NCBI GenBank assembly: GCA_002362385.1
Contig: DEUB01000042.1
Span: 1-64,000 of the forward strand
Source: Lachnospiraceae bacterium UBA3273
GTDB taxonomy: Bacteria; Bacillota; Clostridia; Lachnospirales; Lachnospiraceae
Direction of reading: 5' to 3'
Length of the DNA: 64,000 bases
Shown: positions 44,570-53,533 of the stretch, in pieces
Position numbering within the stretch: position 1 is the stretch's first letter
Layout of the letters: each line of letters starts with the position of its first letter
Program-made: the position numbers and the translations under genes
Notes under the pieces: generated by a model
Seen by the model: only the letters and a program-made list of their open reading frames with translations
Database searches by the model: none
What the model was told of the DNA's origin: nothing

Positions 44570-46390
44570 CTAAGCTCTTTCCTTCTGCAAAACCTCCAAA
44601 AACCGCTCCCCGTACTTCAGGTACTTCACTTCCCCGACTCCAATAACGGCAAGCATCTCCTCTTTCGTCCCGGGAAGCTTGGCACACATATCCACCAATG
44701 TTTTGTCGGAAAAGACAATATAAGGCGGCATATGCTCTTCCCTGGCGATCTCTAAACGGAGCTGACGCAGCTTTTCAAATAAGCCGGGGCTTCCGCTCTT
44801 TACCCTTGCCCCCGCTTTTGATGGCTTTTGTTCAATATTGATCGAAACCTTGGGCACCTTCATGGTCAAATGCTCCCCGCCCCATATATAGTCTTCCGCC
44901 GCACCGGTCAGCTTCAGTATGGGATATTGGTCTTTTGTGGTACAGGCAATATTCGAAATGATCATCTGATGAATGATCTGCTTCAGATAATCCTTATTCG
45001 CTCCCTTTTCTTTCCCATAGCTGTCTAAGCGGTCAAAGTGATAGGAGAGAAGTTTTGCATTTTTTTCTCCCCGCAATATGCCCACGATCATGTTAATGCC
45101 GAAACGCTGTCGGGTCTCCATGATGCAGTTGATTACATGGAGACATTCTTTGGTAACATCCTTTTCTTCAAATTCCCTAAGGCAATTGGAACAGTTTCCG
45201 CAGCCATCCTTCGCCTCTTCGCCAAAATACCGCAGAATATACCCCCGCAGACAATCCTTTGACATGCAGTAATCCGTCATCTGCCGTAGCTTCAGGGCGT
45301 CCCGCTCCCGCAGGGCATAAGCCTCCCTTTCGTCTATTTCCGCCCTTACTTCTTTACTGTCGATCAAAAACTGGTTGACGACCACATCCTGGGGAGAATA
45401 GAGAAGAATACAGTCAGCATTTTCTCCGTCCCGTCCGGCCCTTCCCGCCTCCTGATAATAGTTTTCCATGCTCTGGGGCATATTATAATGAATGACAAAG
45501 CGGACATTTGATTTGTCTATCCCCATTCCGAAAGCATTGGTGGCAACGATCAAAGGCCTGTTATCAAAAATAAAATCATCCTGGTTTTTCTTTCGTTCCT
45601 CATTATTCATTCCCGCATGATATTTTGCCACGGAATATCCATATTTCACGAGAAGTTCAAAGACCGCATCCACATTTTTGCGGGTAGCGCAGTAAATGAT
45701 ACCGCTTTCCCCGGCGTGTCTTCTCAGGTAATTAAGAAGCTCTGCATCCTTTTTTCCGGATTCCTTTACCTCAAAATACAGATTCTTCCTGTCAAAACCG
45801 GTAACCAGCACCTTGGGACTTACCAGGCCTAAAACATTTATGATATCTTCCTTTACCTTTTCCGTCGCTGTGGCAGTAAAAGCGCTGATAACGGGGCGGC
45901 GCGGCAGACAACGGACAAGCTTCAGAATATTCAAATAACTGGGCCTGAAATCCTGCCCCCACTGGGAAATACAATGGGCTTCATCCACTGTTACCATGGA
46001 AATATCCGTGTGCACGGCAAAATCACGGAACAGGGAAGATTCCAGCCGTTCCGGCGCCACGTAAATGATCTTATATTGTCCGCATCTGGCATTATAAAGA
46101 GCCTTTGAGATTTGACTTTCCGTTAGAGAACTGTTGATATATGCCGCATGAACGCCGGCTTCGTTTAATGCCCTGACCTGATCCTTCATAAGGGAGATCA
46201 GAGGAGAGATCACTATGGTAATGCCGGGAAGCATCAGGGCGGGAATCTGGTAGCAGACAGATTTACCCGCTCCGGTAGGCATGATGCCCAGCACATCCTT
46301 TCCCGCCAATATGCCCCGGATTAACACCTCCTGGCCCTCCCTGAAGGAATCATAGCCGAAGTATTTCTTTAATATCTGAACAGGCTGCAT
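44570..46390 (-). CDS. recQ: ATP-dependent DNA helicase RecQ
   Basis: A 606-residue helicase. Walker A is MPTGAGKSVC, with the DEAH box and SAFTATAT, then helicase motif VI (YQEAGRAGRDG). The RQC zinc cysteines (CLRGYILRYFG, CGNCSNC) and a C-terminal HRDC domain (LFEKLRQLRLEIA...IGVGEVKYLKYGERFL) follow. The start is the Met at 46390 with GGGAGG upstream; it shares one base with the stop of the preceding gene, so translation is coupled. It unwinds DNA in recombination and repair. Confidence 0.97.
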   Translation of the reverse strand: MQPVQILKKYFGYDSFREGQEVLIRGILAGKDVLGIMPTGAGKSVCYQIPALMLPGITIVISPLISLMKDQVRALNEAGVHAAYINSSLTESQISKALYNARCGQYKIIYVAPERLESSLFRDFAVHTDISMVTVDEAHCISQWGQDFRPSYLNILKLVRCLPRRPVISAFTATATEKVKEDIINVLGLVSPKVLVTGFDRKNLYFEVKESGKKDAELLNYLRRHAGESGIIYCATRKNVDAVFELLVKYGYSVAKYHAGMNNEERKKNQDDFIFDNRPLIVATNAFGMGIDKSNVRFVIHYNMPQSMENYYQEAGRAGRDGENADCILLYSPQDVVVNQFLIDSKEVRAEIDEREAYALRERDALKLRQMTDYCMSKDCLRGYILRYFGEEAKDGCGNCSNCLREFEEKDVTKECLHVINCIMETRQRFGINMIVGILRGEKNAKLLSYHFDRLDSYGKEKGANKDYLKQIIHQMIISNIACTTKDQYPILKLTGAAEDYIWGGEHLTMKVPKVSINIEQKPSKAGARVKSGSPGLFEKLRQLRLEIAREEHMPPYIVFSDKTLVDMCAKLPGTKEEMLAVIGVGEVKYLKYGERFLEVLQKERA

Positions 46391-46737
46391 TAAAGCTTTT
46401 CCTCCCATTCCTTTTCCTTAAATCCAATGAGCACAAAATCATCGCCCACAAGCAACGGCCTTTTTACCAGCATGCCGTCCGAGGCAAGAAGGCGGTACTG
46501 CTCCTCCTCGCTCATGCCGGGAAGCTTGTCCTTAAGCTGCATTTCTTTATACAGCAGACCGCTTGTATTAAAAAACTTCTTTAATGGCTGTCCGCTGAGC
46601 TTATGCCATTTTTTAAGTTCCTCACAGCCGGGATTTTCTTCCTTTATATGACGGTCATCATAAGCGATCTTCTTTTCATCCAGCCATTTTTTTGCCTTCT
46701 GGCAGGTAGTGCATTTGGGATATTGTATAAATAACAT
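46390..46737 (-). CDS. Spx/ArsC-family protein
   Basis: A 115-residue thioredoxin-fold protein with CTTC (C9-C12 region) where Spx has CxxC, RPLLV (the RP loop) and the SGQPLKKFFNTSG stretch. It belongs to the YffB/Spx group rather than classic arsenate reductase. Arsenate reduction or redox regulation cannot be told apart from sequence. Translation is coupled with recQ. Confidence 0.9.
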   Translation of the reverse strand: MLFIQYPKCTTCQKAKKWLDEKKIAYDDRHIKEENPGCEELKKWHKLSGQPLKKFFNTSGLLYKEMQLKDKLPGMSEEEQYRLLASDGMLVKRPLLVGDDFVLIGFKEKEWEEKL

Positions 46738-46751
46738 ATTTTTTCTCCTCT

Positions 46752-47519
46752 TTATCTATAATTTTCCCGCTTCGGGTCCAAAACCCTCGGAAACTGTTTC
46801 TCGGAAAATAATTCCATCATGGCGTCAAAGCCTTCCTCCAGTTTAAATTCGATCTCTTCCTTATACATGGGAATTGCCCAGAGGAAATTAATTTTAGTCC
46901 CGTCCTTACAGATCAGGTTATCTACACCGGGGTAAGCAGGCCCTAAGGGAATCGGCGGGAGAAAGAAAAATCCACTCATCTTTGTCCCCTCTCCCAAAGG
47001 CGCATATTCCGGCCCGTTCGGAAGAGTATGCCCCGTTCCCAGCCAGGTATGATATACATGGGGAAACCTTGCCAGAAACTTTATCCAGTAAATGGGCCAG
47101 TAATATTCCTGTCCGATTTGGGAAGGATCTTCCCCTACCTGCCCCAGTTCCCAGTCTCCCGGCAGATACATTAACAGCTCCGCCCTGTTATACTCCTTCG
47201 GGTTCCGGCTCCCGTCCGGGAGATCCATGGGCAGATCGCTCATGCCGCTGGTCCAAAGCACATAATAATCCCGTTCCCCTTCCGGCGGTATCACATTTAC
47301 ATCAATATGCACAATATCGGAAACTATTTCATGATAAACATAAGGCTCTTTTTCTTTGCATGGATATATCTTATCGATATGGGCCTGAATTTCATCCAGA
47401 TATACGCCAGCCTGAGCCGGCGGCGTCCACTCCCTGCGTTCCTCATCTCCATAGCTGATAACATCCACCTTTGTTCCGTCTTTAGAGACCTTCTTTTTAC
47501 GGTTAAAAATAAATCCCAT
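46752..47519 (-). CDS. SUFU-domain protein
   Basis: A 255-residue cytoplasmic protein with the Suppressor-of-fused-like fold: HIDVNVIPPEGERDYYVLWTSG, AELLMYLPGDWEL, WPIYWIKFLARFPHVYHTWLGTGHT and the PMYKEEIEF segment. Bacterial SUFU-domain proteins are common in polymorphic-toxin immunity clusters, often as immunity proteins (published comparative genomics), but no toxin is adjacent here. AAAGG lies 9 bases before the chosen Met. Confidence 0.88.
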   Translation of the reverse strand: MGFIFNRKKKVSKDGTKVDVISYGDEERREWTPPAQAGVYLDEIQAHIDKIYPCKEKEPYVYHEIVSDIVHIDVNVIPPEGERDYYVLWTSGMSDLPMDLPDGSRNPKEYNRAELLMYLPGDWELGQVGEDPSQIGQEYYWPIYWIKFLARFPHVYHTWLGTGHTLPNGPEYAPLGEGTKMSGFFFLPPIPLGPAYPGVDNLICKDGTKINFLWAIPMYKEEIEFKLEEGFDAMMELFSEKQFPRVLDPKRENYR

Positions 47520-47591
47520 TGATTCCATCCTTTCTCTTTGTATGATTTCCCCGATATCAATTTTCTTTTATTCTTGCAAGCATCCCGGGCG

Positions 47592-49493
47592 TTATCTCTC
47601 CTGCCGCCTGCTGCGTTGAATAAATCCCACAAAATCCCCGGCAGGAAGGGGTCTGGAAAAATAATAGCCCTGAACATAATTTATTCCCAGATCTTTCATC
47701 GTATCGTACTGCTCTTTGGTTTCGATTCCTTCCGCCACGATCTTTAAACGCATTCCATGGATCATATGCATCGCCGCGTCCATGACATATTTTGCCTTAC
47801 CGTTTTCAAAATAAGCAGAGATCATGCTTCGGTCAAATTTTACAATGTTAACGGGCATTTCCACAATATAATTTAAATTAGACTGCCCTGTCCCGAAATC
47901 ATCCAGGGAAAATGTGATCCCGTAATCCATAAGCTTTCTGATGTTCTCCAAAAAAATTTTCTTGGAGCTGACAGAAGCAGACTCGGTAATTTCCAGATTT
48001 ACCCAGGAGGGATCGATTTCATATTGTTCCATGATCCTGATAAAACTCTCAGCCAGATGCTCGTAGGTACACTGTACGGCAGAAAGATTAACCTCTATAT
48101 AATGCAGTCCAAGCTGTTTGGGATGATTTTCCTGTAAAAAACCGCACACCTTTTCAAATACGATCTCTCCCAGCCGGATGATCATCCCGTTCTTTTCGGC
48201 CACATTGATAAAAGTATTTGGCAGCACGATCTGATCTGACGCATCTTTAATCCTCATCAAAGCTTCTGCTGAAGTAAAACGCTGTTCCCCGGTGGCAAAA
48301 ATCGGCTGATAATAAACCTCCACCCTGTCATTGTCTATTGCATTTACCAACAGCTGTTCCGTCTTCCTTTCATCGTACATGCGCCCTGCAAGAGTCTTAT
48401 CAAGAACCACTGTATTATCCTCCGCAAAGTCCCTGCTGTTCTGCCTCGCATATCTTAAAAGATATGAAATATCCTCCGGTTTATTTACCACATAAGCATC
48501 CGGCAGAAACATCCAGGAAGGATTCACAAAAATATCTCCTTCTTCTCCCCAGCCGAATTCAAACCGGTTCTTTAACATTTCCCGGCACTTTTCCGCCTTT
48601 TCCCTGTCCCGGAATAGAATAATGACTTCATCCTCTGCATTTTTAAAAGCATAAGTCTCCGGAATACTAAGAATAAAAATGATAACCTCCATCTTGACCT
48701 GCTGTTCCACTTCCGCAGTCATATTGCTGACACGGGAACGTGAAAAAATAAGGGACAACAGAGAAAACTCCGCTCTCTTCCCATAAAGCTCGGCCGTATA
48801 CTGCTGCAGGGTGTTCTGATTATACAGTCCCGTCTGCCGGTCCAGATTGGTTTCCGGATTTTCCAGCAATAAATAAATGATCATGACCGCAACAGCGCCT
48901 ACATAACCCACAATAAGCAGTTCTTTAAACAGAAACTGGATAAACGCCGCTGACATCCAGAGGGCGATCCAGATATGTACCGCTTCCCGCCTTCTGGGAT
49001 TCATCTCCTTTTTGTGCCGTTCCATCAAAACCACTGTCGCCGCAAAAAAGAACAGTGTAAAAGCATAAGTAGCAAGGGCGCTAGGGCCTGAAGTATACAT
49101 GACATCTTCATTTAGACAGGTTTTATCAATCGGCAGAATAAATATCAGCACAATGCCGGCTGCCGCCACAATGCAGTAAGCTCCGGTTACTTTCCGATAG
49201 CGGGAGCTTTCTTTATAAATGTCCACACAGACATACAGCACACCGCTCAATGCTACCAGCACCAGAGTGGAAATATATAGTTTACATGAGAAATCAACCA
49301 GCCAGAGCGGCAGGCTGTCCATATGGGTAAGAGCTGCCAGAGAAAGAATATCCGTAACCAGCCCTGTCATGATAATACAAAACATTCTCAAAAATACTTT
49401 TTCTGTATTCAGTCGGATTTTTTTCTGTCGGCCGTAAAAGTACAAAATAACCAGCATCAGAACAATCCCGCAGCATTGTACTTTAATATTCAT
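47592..49493 (-). CDS. Membrane EAL phosphodiesterase with degenerate GGDEF
   Basis: A 633-residue protein. Seven or so N-terminal transmembrane helices (1-215, a 7TM sensor-like block) lead to a GGDEF-like domain (220-365) with no GGDEF motif. A complete EAL domain follows (380-633): EALMR, NLSAVQ, LEITES, DDFGTG, VKFDRSM, AEGIET and QGYYFSRP. All catalytic and metal-binding residues appear present. It likely senses an envelope or small-molecule signal and lowers c-di-GMP. Good GAGGGAG site. Confidence 0.94.
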   Translation of the reverse strand: MNIKVQCCGIVLMLVILYFYGRQKKIRLNTEKVFLRMFCIIMTGLVTDILSLAALTHMDSLPLWLVDFSCKLYISTLVLVALSGVLYVCVDIYKESSRYRKVTGAYCIVAAAGIVLIFILPIDKTCLNEDVMYTSGPSALATYAFTLFFFAATVVLMERHKKEMNPRRREAVHIWIALWMSAAFIQFLFKELLIVGYVGAVAVMIIYLLLENPETNLDRQTGLYNQNTLQQYTAELYGKRAEFSLLSLIFSRSRVSNMTAEVEQQVKMEVIIFILSIPETYAFKNAEDEVIILFRDREKAEKCREMLKNRFEFGWGEEGDIFVNPSWMFLPDAYVVNKPEDISYLLRYARQNSRDFAEDNTVVLDKTLAGRMYDERKTEQLLVNAIDNDRVEVYYQPIFATGEQRFTSAEALMRIKDASDQIVLPNTFINVAEKNGMIIRLGEIVFEKVCGFLQENHPKQLGLHYIEVNLSAVQCTYEHLAESFIRIMEQYEIDPSWVNLEITESASVSSKKIFLENIRKLMDYGITFSLDDFGTGQSNLNYIVEMPVNIVKFDRSMISAYFENGKAKYVMDAAMHMIHGMRLKIVAEGIETKEQYDTMKDLGINYVQGYYFSRPLPAGDFVGFIQRSRRQER

Positions 49494-49615
49494 TGTTGCT
49501 CCCTCTTAATTCTGATTTTGCCAAATTACCTCTTCCCGATTGGCACAGACAGAATATGCCGCATTGAAGGACTGGTAATTTATAGGTGTTATTTTACTAT
49601 AGAAATCCCTGCAAA

Positions 49616-49658
49616 ACAAGGCAATTTGCCCTCTTTTGATTTTTTGCCTTGTATTTTT
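49616..49658 (+). promoter_or_regulatory. Leader hairpin upstream of the symporter gene
   Basis: ACAAGGCAA (49616-49624) and TTGCCTTGT (49644-49652) form a nine-pair perfect stem with a 19-base loop, followed by ATTTTTGG. A terminator-like hairpin in the 5' region of the symporter gene suggests attenuation. No known riboswitch aptamer is seen upstream. Confidence 0.5.
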
Positions 49659-49727
49659 GGTCACGTCATGGCATAATTACATTCATATACGAAAAAGAGA
49701 CATATGTAATGTAGAAAGGACGTAAAA

Positions 49728-51083
49728 ATGGAAAAAAAGAGAGGTGCATTTTCCAATAAGCTGGGGTTCGTTCTTGCGGCTGCCGGCTCTGCAGTAGGCT
49801 TGGGAAATCTTTGGAGGTTCCCCTATCTGGCCGCAAAATACGGAGGCGGTATTTTTATACTGATCTATCTGATCCTCGCCGTTACCCTTGGCTTTACTCT
49901 GATGATCACAGAGATTGCCCTTGGAAGAAACACAAGATTGAGCGCTGTAGGCGCCTTCAAAAAACTGGATAAACGTTTTGGCTTTGTGGGCTATCTTGCC
50001 TGTGCGGTCCCGTTTATCATTACTCCCTACTATTGCGTCATAGGCGGCTGGGTCATCAAATATCTGATAACCTTTATCAGCGGAAACGTGACTGCCGCTG
50101 CAGGCGATGAATATTTTACCGGATTCATTACGGAACCCGTACAGCCGGTAGTCTGGTTTGCGGTTTTTGTTCTCCTTACCTCTCTGGTAGTTATTATCGG
50201 CGTGGAAAAGGGAATTGAAAAGGCCAGCTGCATCCTTATGCCTATTTTGGTCATCCTGACCATCGGTATTGCCGTATTTTGCATTACCCGGCCCGGGGCA
50301 TTGGAAGGCGTAAAATATTATCTGCTTCCTGACCTTAATCATTTTTCTCCCACAACGGTTTTGGCGGCAATGGGGCAGTTATTCTACTCTATGTCCCTGG
50401 CTATGGGAATTATGATCACTTACGGTTCCTATATGAAAAAAGATGTCAGTCTGGAAAAATCCGTACGCCAGATCGAGATATTTGACACGGCAATCGCTTT
50501 TTTTGCCGGTCTGATGATCGTACCTTCCGTATTCGTTTTCTCCGGCGGAAACGAAGAAGCGCTGAGCAAGGGACCATCCTTAATGTTCATTACCCTTCCC
50601 AAGGTATTTGACAGCATGAAGCTGGGCGGTTTTATCGGAGCGGTATTTTTTATCCTGGTTCTGTTCGCTGCGCTGACCTCCGCCATTTCATTAATGGAAA
50701 CCAACGTATCTATTTTGGATGACAAGCTGAAATGGGGCCGTAAGAAGACAACGATCATCGTAACCGTCTACGTTCTGATCGTAGGCGCAATCGTATCCTT
50801 AGGCTTTGGCGTCTTAGATTTTATCCAGATTATCGGAATGGGACTTTTGGATTTCTTTGATTTCCTCAGCAACAGCGTGCTCATGCCTATTGTAGCGATA
50901 CTGACCTGCATCAGCATCGGATATTTTATTAAACCTCAGGTCATTTATGATGAGATAGAAACAAACGGTCCTTTTAAGATGAAAAAATTTTATACCGTTA
51001 TGTTGAAATGGATCGCCCCCATCTGTCTGGTTTTAATATTAGCCTTTGCTATTTCAGAAGCCATGGGATGGATCAAAGTATGA
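49728..51083 (+). CDS. Sodium:neurotransmitter (amino-acid) symporter, NSS/SNF family
   Basis: A 451-residue transporter of the LeuT/MhsT type with 11-12 helices. The unwound TM1 is AAAGSAVGLGNLWRFPYLA (substrate/Na+ site), with ITPYYCVIGGW and the TM6-TM8 segments SLAMGIMITYGSYM and ALTSAISLMET. It imports amino acids with sodium. AAAGGA precedes the ATG. Its promoter region holds a terminator-like leader hairpin. Confidence 0.95.
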   Translation: MEKKRGAFSNKLGFVLAAAGSAVGLGNLWRFPYLAAKYGGGIFILIYLILAVTLGFTLMITEIALGRNTRLSAVGAFKKLDKRFGFVGYLACAVPFIITPYYCVIGGWVIKYLITFISGNVTAAAGDEYFTGFITEPVQPVVWFAVFVLLTSLVVIIGVEKGIEKASCILMPILVILTIGIAVFCITRPGALEGVKYYLLPDLNHFSPTTVLAAMGQLFYSMSLAMGIMITYGSYMKKDVSLEKSVRQIEIFDTAIAFFAGLMIVPSVFVFSGGNEEALSKGPSLMFITLPKVFDSMKLGGFIGAVFFILVLFAALTSAISLMETNVSILDDKLKWGRKKTTIIVTVYVLIVGAIVSLGFGVLDFIQIIGMGLLDFFDFLSNSVLMPIVAILTCISIGYFIKPQVIYDEIETNGPFKMKKFYTVMLKWIAPICLVLILAFAISEAMGWIKV

Positions 51084-51088
51084 TTCAG

Positions 51089-51136
51089 AATCTCCCCAAA
51101 AGGATAGTTTTCCTTTTTGGGGAGATTTTCTTTTTT
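51089..51136 (+). terminator. Terminator after the symporter gene
   Basis: AATCTCCCCAAAAGGA / TCCTTTTTGGGGAGATT stem followed by TTCTTTTTT. Confidence 0.9.
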
Positions 51137-51158
51137 ATGACGCTTTCTTTATTTTCAT

Positions 51159-51539
51159 TCATTTTGGCTTCCGTTTTTTATTCTTAGGGGCACCCTTGTT
51201 TCCGATACACAGATCGTAGCTTTCCCCTATCATCCTGTGGATCTCCTCATCGGGAATCGTACCGTCCAAAATAATGGAATTCCAGTGTTCTTTATTCATG
51301 TGGTAGGCGGGAAGCACGGATCCATAAGTGCTTCTCCAAAAATCCCTCCATTCCGGGTCGCATTTCACATTGACCCAGATATGCTCATTTCTTTCATAGA
51401 TCCATGCAAAAATACGTTTATTGGACTTTATGCGCATACACGTCCAGTTTGCATCATGGAAAGGATAATCCTCATAGGTATCCTTAAATTTCATGCAGAA
51501 ATCAACTGCCTGTTTTCTTGTAGTCATTGAAAACGCCAT
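51159..51539 (-). CDS. MmcQ/YjbR-family protein
   Basis: A 126-residue protein with the YjbR fold: CMKFKDTYEDYPF near the start, RIFAWIYERNEHIWVNVKCDPE and LPAYHMNKEHWNSI. Such proteins fold like a DNA-binding CyaY-like domain but have no proven role. A lysine-rich C-terminus (KNKKRKPK) follows. AAAGGAG precedes the ATG. Confidence 0.88.
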   Translation of the reverse strand: MAFSMTTRKQAVDFCMKFKDTYEDYPFHDANWTCMRIKSNKRIFAWIYERNEHIWVNVKCDPEWRDFWRSTYGSVLPAYHMNKEHWNSIILDGTIPDEEIHRMIGESYDLCIGNKGAPKNKKRKPK

Positions 51540-51571
51540 ATTTCCTGCTCCTTTGCTCTTTTCAAAATTTT

Positions 51572-52165
51572 CTATTCTCCTTTAACAGAGGCAAATGGGC
51601 TGCCCTTTATAACATATCTCCACAAAAAATCCTTTGCCTCTTCTGCATAATCCACATTGATCCGTTTAGTCTTAAGAATATCCTCCGGCGCAACCGGCTC
51701 TGCATCCTCCAGATACAGAATATCCCCGCACAGATCCATTCCGTACTGATCCTTAGTAATCCCCATTGCCTGACAAAGCTTTCCCGGACCGCTGCAGAGA
51801 TTGCGGAGCTTATCCGTGCCTCTCCTTTTTTTCATCAGCTCTATACCCTCTACAGGCTCTATGGCGCGCAAAAGCACAGACTCCGGCTCTTTACTGCGCC
51901 CGGTCACAATATTCATGCAGTAATACATGCCATATATGAAATAAACGTATGCATAGCCGCCTTCCCCAAACTGTATTTTCGTCCTCTCAGTGCACAAGTT
52001 GGGATAGGAGTGGGCCGCTTTATCTATGGCTCCGTTATAAGCCTCCAGTTCCACGATCCTTCCCTTGGTAACGCCTTCCTCGGTCCGGTGCACCAGTATT
52101 TTTCCCAGCAGTTTTTCCGACGCCTCTAAAACGCCGCAGGTATAAAAGCTTCTGTCCAGTTTCAT
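51572..52165 (-). CDS. DNA-3-methyladenine glycosylase (AAG/Mpg family)
   Basis: A 197-residue single-domain base-excision enzyme: ILVHRTEEGVTKGRIVELEAY, YFIYGMYYCMNIV, and the product-site segments VLLRAIEP and LCSGPGKLCQAMG. It removes alkylated purines. Its stop lies 32 bases from the start of the YjbR gene, so the two may share a transcript. Confidence 0.93.
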   Translation of the reverse strand: MKLDRSFYTCGVLEASEKLLGKILVHRTEEGVTKGRIVELEAYNGAIDKAAHSYPNLCTERTKIQFGEGGYAYVYFIYGMYYCMNIVTGRSKEPESVLLRAIEPVEGIELMKKRRGTDKLRNLCSGPGKLCQAMGITKDQYGMDLCGDILYLEDAEPVAPEDILKTKRINVDYAEEAKDFLWRYVIKGSPFASVKGE

Positions 52166-52208
52166 TTTTACGTTTCCTCATTTATTATATCGGCCTTTTA
52201 CAAGCCTT

Positions 52209-52754
52209 TTAATCCCGGGGAACATCATCTACCGTATAATAGATTGAAAAATCCCCTTCTCCGTCGGCCCATTGGGTAAACCCGATCTCATCCTTTAAAT
52301 CTTTTTTCAATATGATCATACTGTTTATGCCCACGCTTTTGCTTACCTCATGGGGATGTTCTTTTTCAAATTCCGGATCATGGGACGTATATCCGAGGCT
52401 TATACAATACACATCTTCATCAGTAGTCACGATAAACTCCTTTTCATAAAAAGATGTGATCATGCCCTTTTCTACGCCTCCGCTGCATTGATATTCCTCA
52501 GATCTCCCTTCATAAAATTCCATCAGTTCATCGATCCATTCATCCAGATCTTCAACATGCTCCACCGTATTATCGGACATAAGGCCCTTTAAAGCATTCG
52601 CATCCTCTTCATCAAGCGCTGCCAGTACCTTTTCGAACATCTCCTCACAATCATTTTTATAGCGTTCATCGTCCCGCCTGGGATCAGTATTTTTGCATCC
52701 GCAAAGACAAACGCACAGAACAACGATCCCTAATACGATCTTTACACTTTTCAT
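52209..52754 (-). CDS. DUF5104-type lipoprotein
   Basis: A 181-residue secreted lipoprotein (lipobox LCGC near residue 19) with an acidic mature domain (FEKVLAALDEEDANALKGLMSD, VEKGMITSFYEKE) resembling DUF5104. The start is MKSVKIV with AAGGATGGAAAG upstream; an earlier Met would begin exactly at the preceding stop. Function unknown. Confidence 0.78.
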   Translation of the reverse strand: MKSVKIVLGIVVLCVCLCGCKNTDPRRDDERYKNDCEEMFEKVLAALDEEDANALKGLMSDNTVEHVEDLDEWIDELMEFYEGRSEEYQCSGGVEKGMITSFYEKEFIVTTDEDVYCISLGYTSHDPEFEKEHPHEVSKSVGINSMIILKKDLKDEIGFTQWADGEGDFSIYYTVDDVPRD

Positions 52755-52775
52755 AAGCTTTCCATCCTTATTCAT

Positions 52776-53249
52776 TCAACAATTCGATTTTGACTGATTA
52801 TTAATTTCTCTTAACTCTTCCACCAATCTCCTCAAGGCCCCTTCAAATGCCAGATCATCCTCCCTGCTCCGTTTGGACGGCCCTTTTAAATGGTTTTTAG
52901 CGGATGCACGCCTTGCTTTTTTGGATAAATGCCGTTCCATTAAAAGTCTGTCCATATTTTCATCGGTATATCTCCTGCCGGACTGGTGTATGGCGTAAGC
53001 TCCTTTCCCAAGGGCCATGGCAGCGACTCCATAGTCCTGGGTTACCACAATGTCCCCTTTTTTACAAAGGTTTATCAACGCAAAATCCACCGCATCTGCT
53101 CCGGCGCCTATGGTCCTTACCGTGCTGTAATCGGATTGGAGAATATGGTTGGTGTCACACAATAGGATAACGGGGATTTGATACTCCTTGGCTGTCTTTT
53201 CTGTTATTTTTACTACCGGACAGGCGTCGGCGTCAATGAGAATCTGCAT
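52776..53249 (-). CDS. YaiI/YqxD-family (UPF0178/DUF188) protein
   Basis: A 157-residue PIN-like-fold protein: MQILIDADACPVV, LLCDTNH and DIVVTQDYGVAAMAL, all hallmarks of the family. Conserved acidic residues suggest nuclease or nucleotide-binding activity, but none is demonstrated. It is immediately upstream of the lipoprotein gene. Confidence 0.93.
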   Translation of the reverse strand: MQILIDADACPVVKITEKTAKEYQIPVILLCDTNHILQSDYSTVRTIGAGADAVDFALINLCKKGDIVVTQDYGVAAMALGKGAYAIHQSGRRYTDENMDRLLMERHLSKKARRASAKNHLKGPSKRSREDDLAFEGALRRLVEELREINNQSKSNC

Positions 53250-53267
53250 TTAAAAACCTGCTTTCTT

Positions 53268-53300
53268 TAAAAAATAGCGGAGTTTCCTCCGCCATTTTTT
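53268..53300 (-). terminator. Terminator of the 41-residue gene
   Basis: The minus strand has TGGCGGAG-GAAA-CTCCGCTA followed by TTTTTTAA, beginning 5 bases past the stop codon. A strong small terminator with a GNRA loop. Confidence 0.9.
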
Positions 53301-53424
53301 AATGTTTTGTTGCTTTATGCACAGCTAATGTTTTACCTGCTTTGCTCTTAGCACTTTTACTTGATGTGTTAGAAGCAAGGGTTCTACCTGCTTTACCAAC
53401 TCTGCCACCATGATGTATTGCCAT
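53299..53424 (-). CDS. 41-residue basic protein
   Basis: A short gene with a perfect ribosome site (AAAGGAGGG, 8 bases before ATG). It encodes MAIHHGGRVGKAGRTLASN...AVHKATKH, 41 residues: rich in Lys, Ala, Ser, Thr and Gly, no Cys, no Asp or Glu, no hydrophobic helix. It contains two similar blocks, GKAGRTLASNTSSKS and SKAGKTLAVHKATK, each with KAG(K/R)TLA. It is followed at once by an intrinsic terminator, so it is a real transcription unit. I do not recognise a named family. The strongly basic make-up suggests nucleic-acid binding, an antimicrobial peptide, or a toxin/antitoxin component (inference). Confidence 0.82.
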   Translation of the reverse strand: MAIHHGGRVGKAGRTLASNTSSKSAKSKAGKTLAVHKATKH

Positions 53425-53461
53425 ACCGTTTCCCTCCTTTGCAATTTATTAACAACTCTTG

Positions 53462-53527
53462 CAAAAGATTATCTTCTCTGTTATATTTAAATTGCTTATT
53501 TTTTAAATGTTGAAAGATAATCTTTTG
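53462..53527. repeat. Inverted repeat upstream of the 41-residue gene
   Basis: CAAAAGATTATCTT (53462-53475) and AAGATAATCTTTTG (53514-53527) are exact reverse complements, 38 bases apart, in the promoter region of the small basic gene. They could be paired operator half-sites or RNA stem arms. Confidence 0.6.
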
Positions 53528-53533
53528 ACATCA

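Noticed and set aside
46982..47458. Plus-strand frame of 158 codons, Pro-rich
   Set aside because: Antisense of the SUFU-domain gene; low-complexity translation without ribosome site.
51527..52129. Plus-strand frame of 200 codons
   Set aside because: Antisense of the 3-methyladenine glycosylase gene, which has clear family motifs. No known motif in the antisense product.
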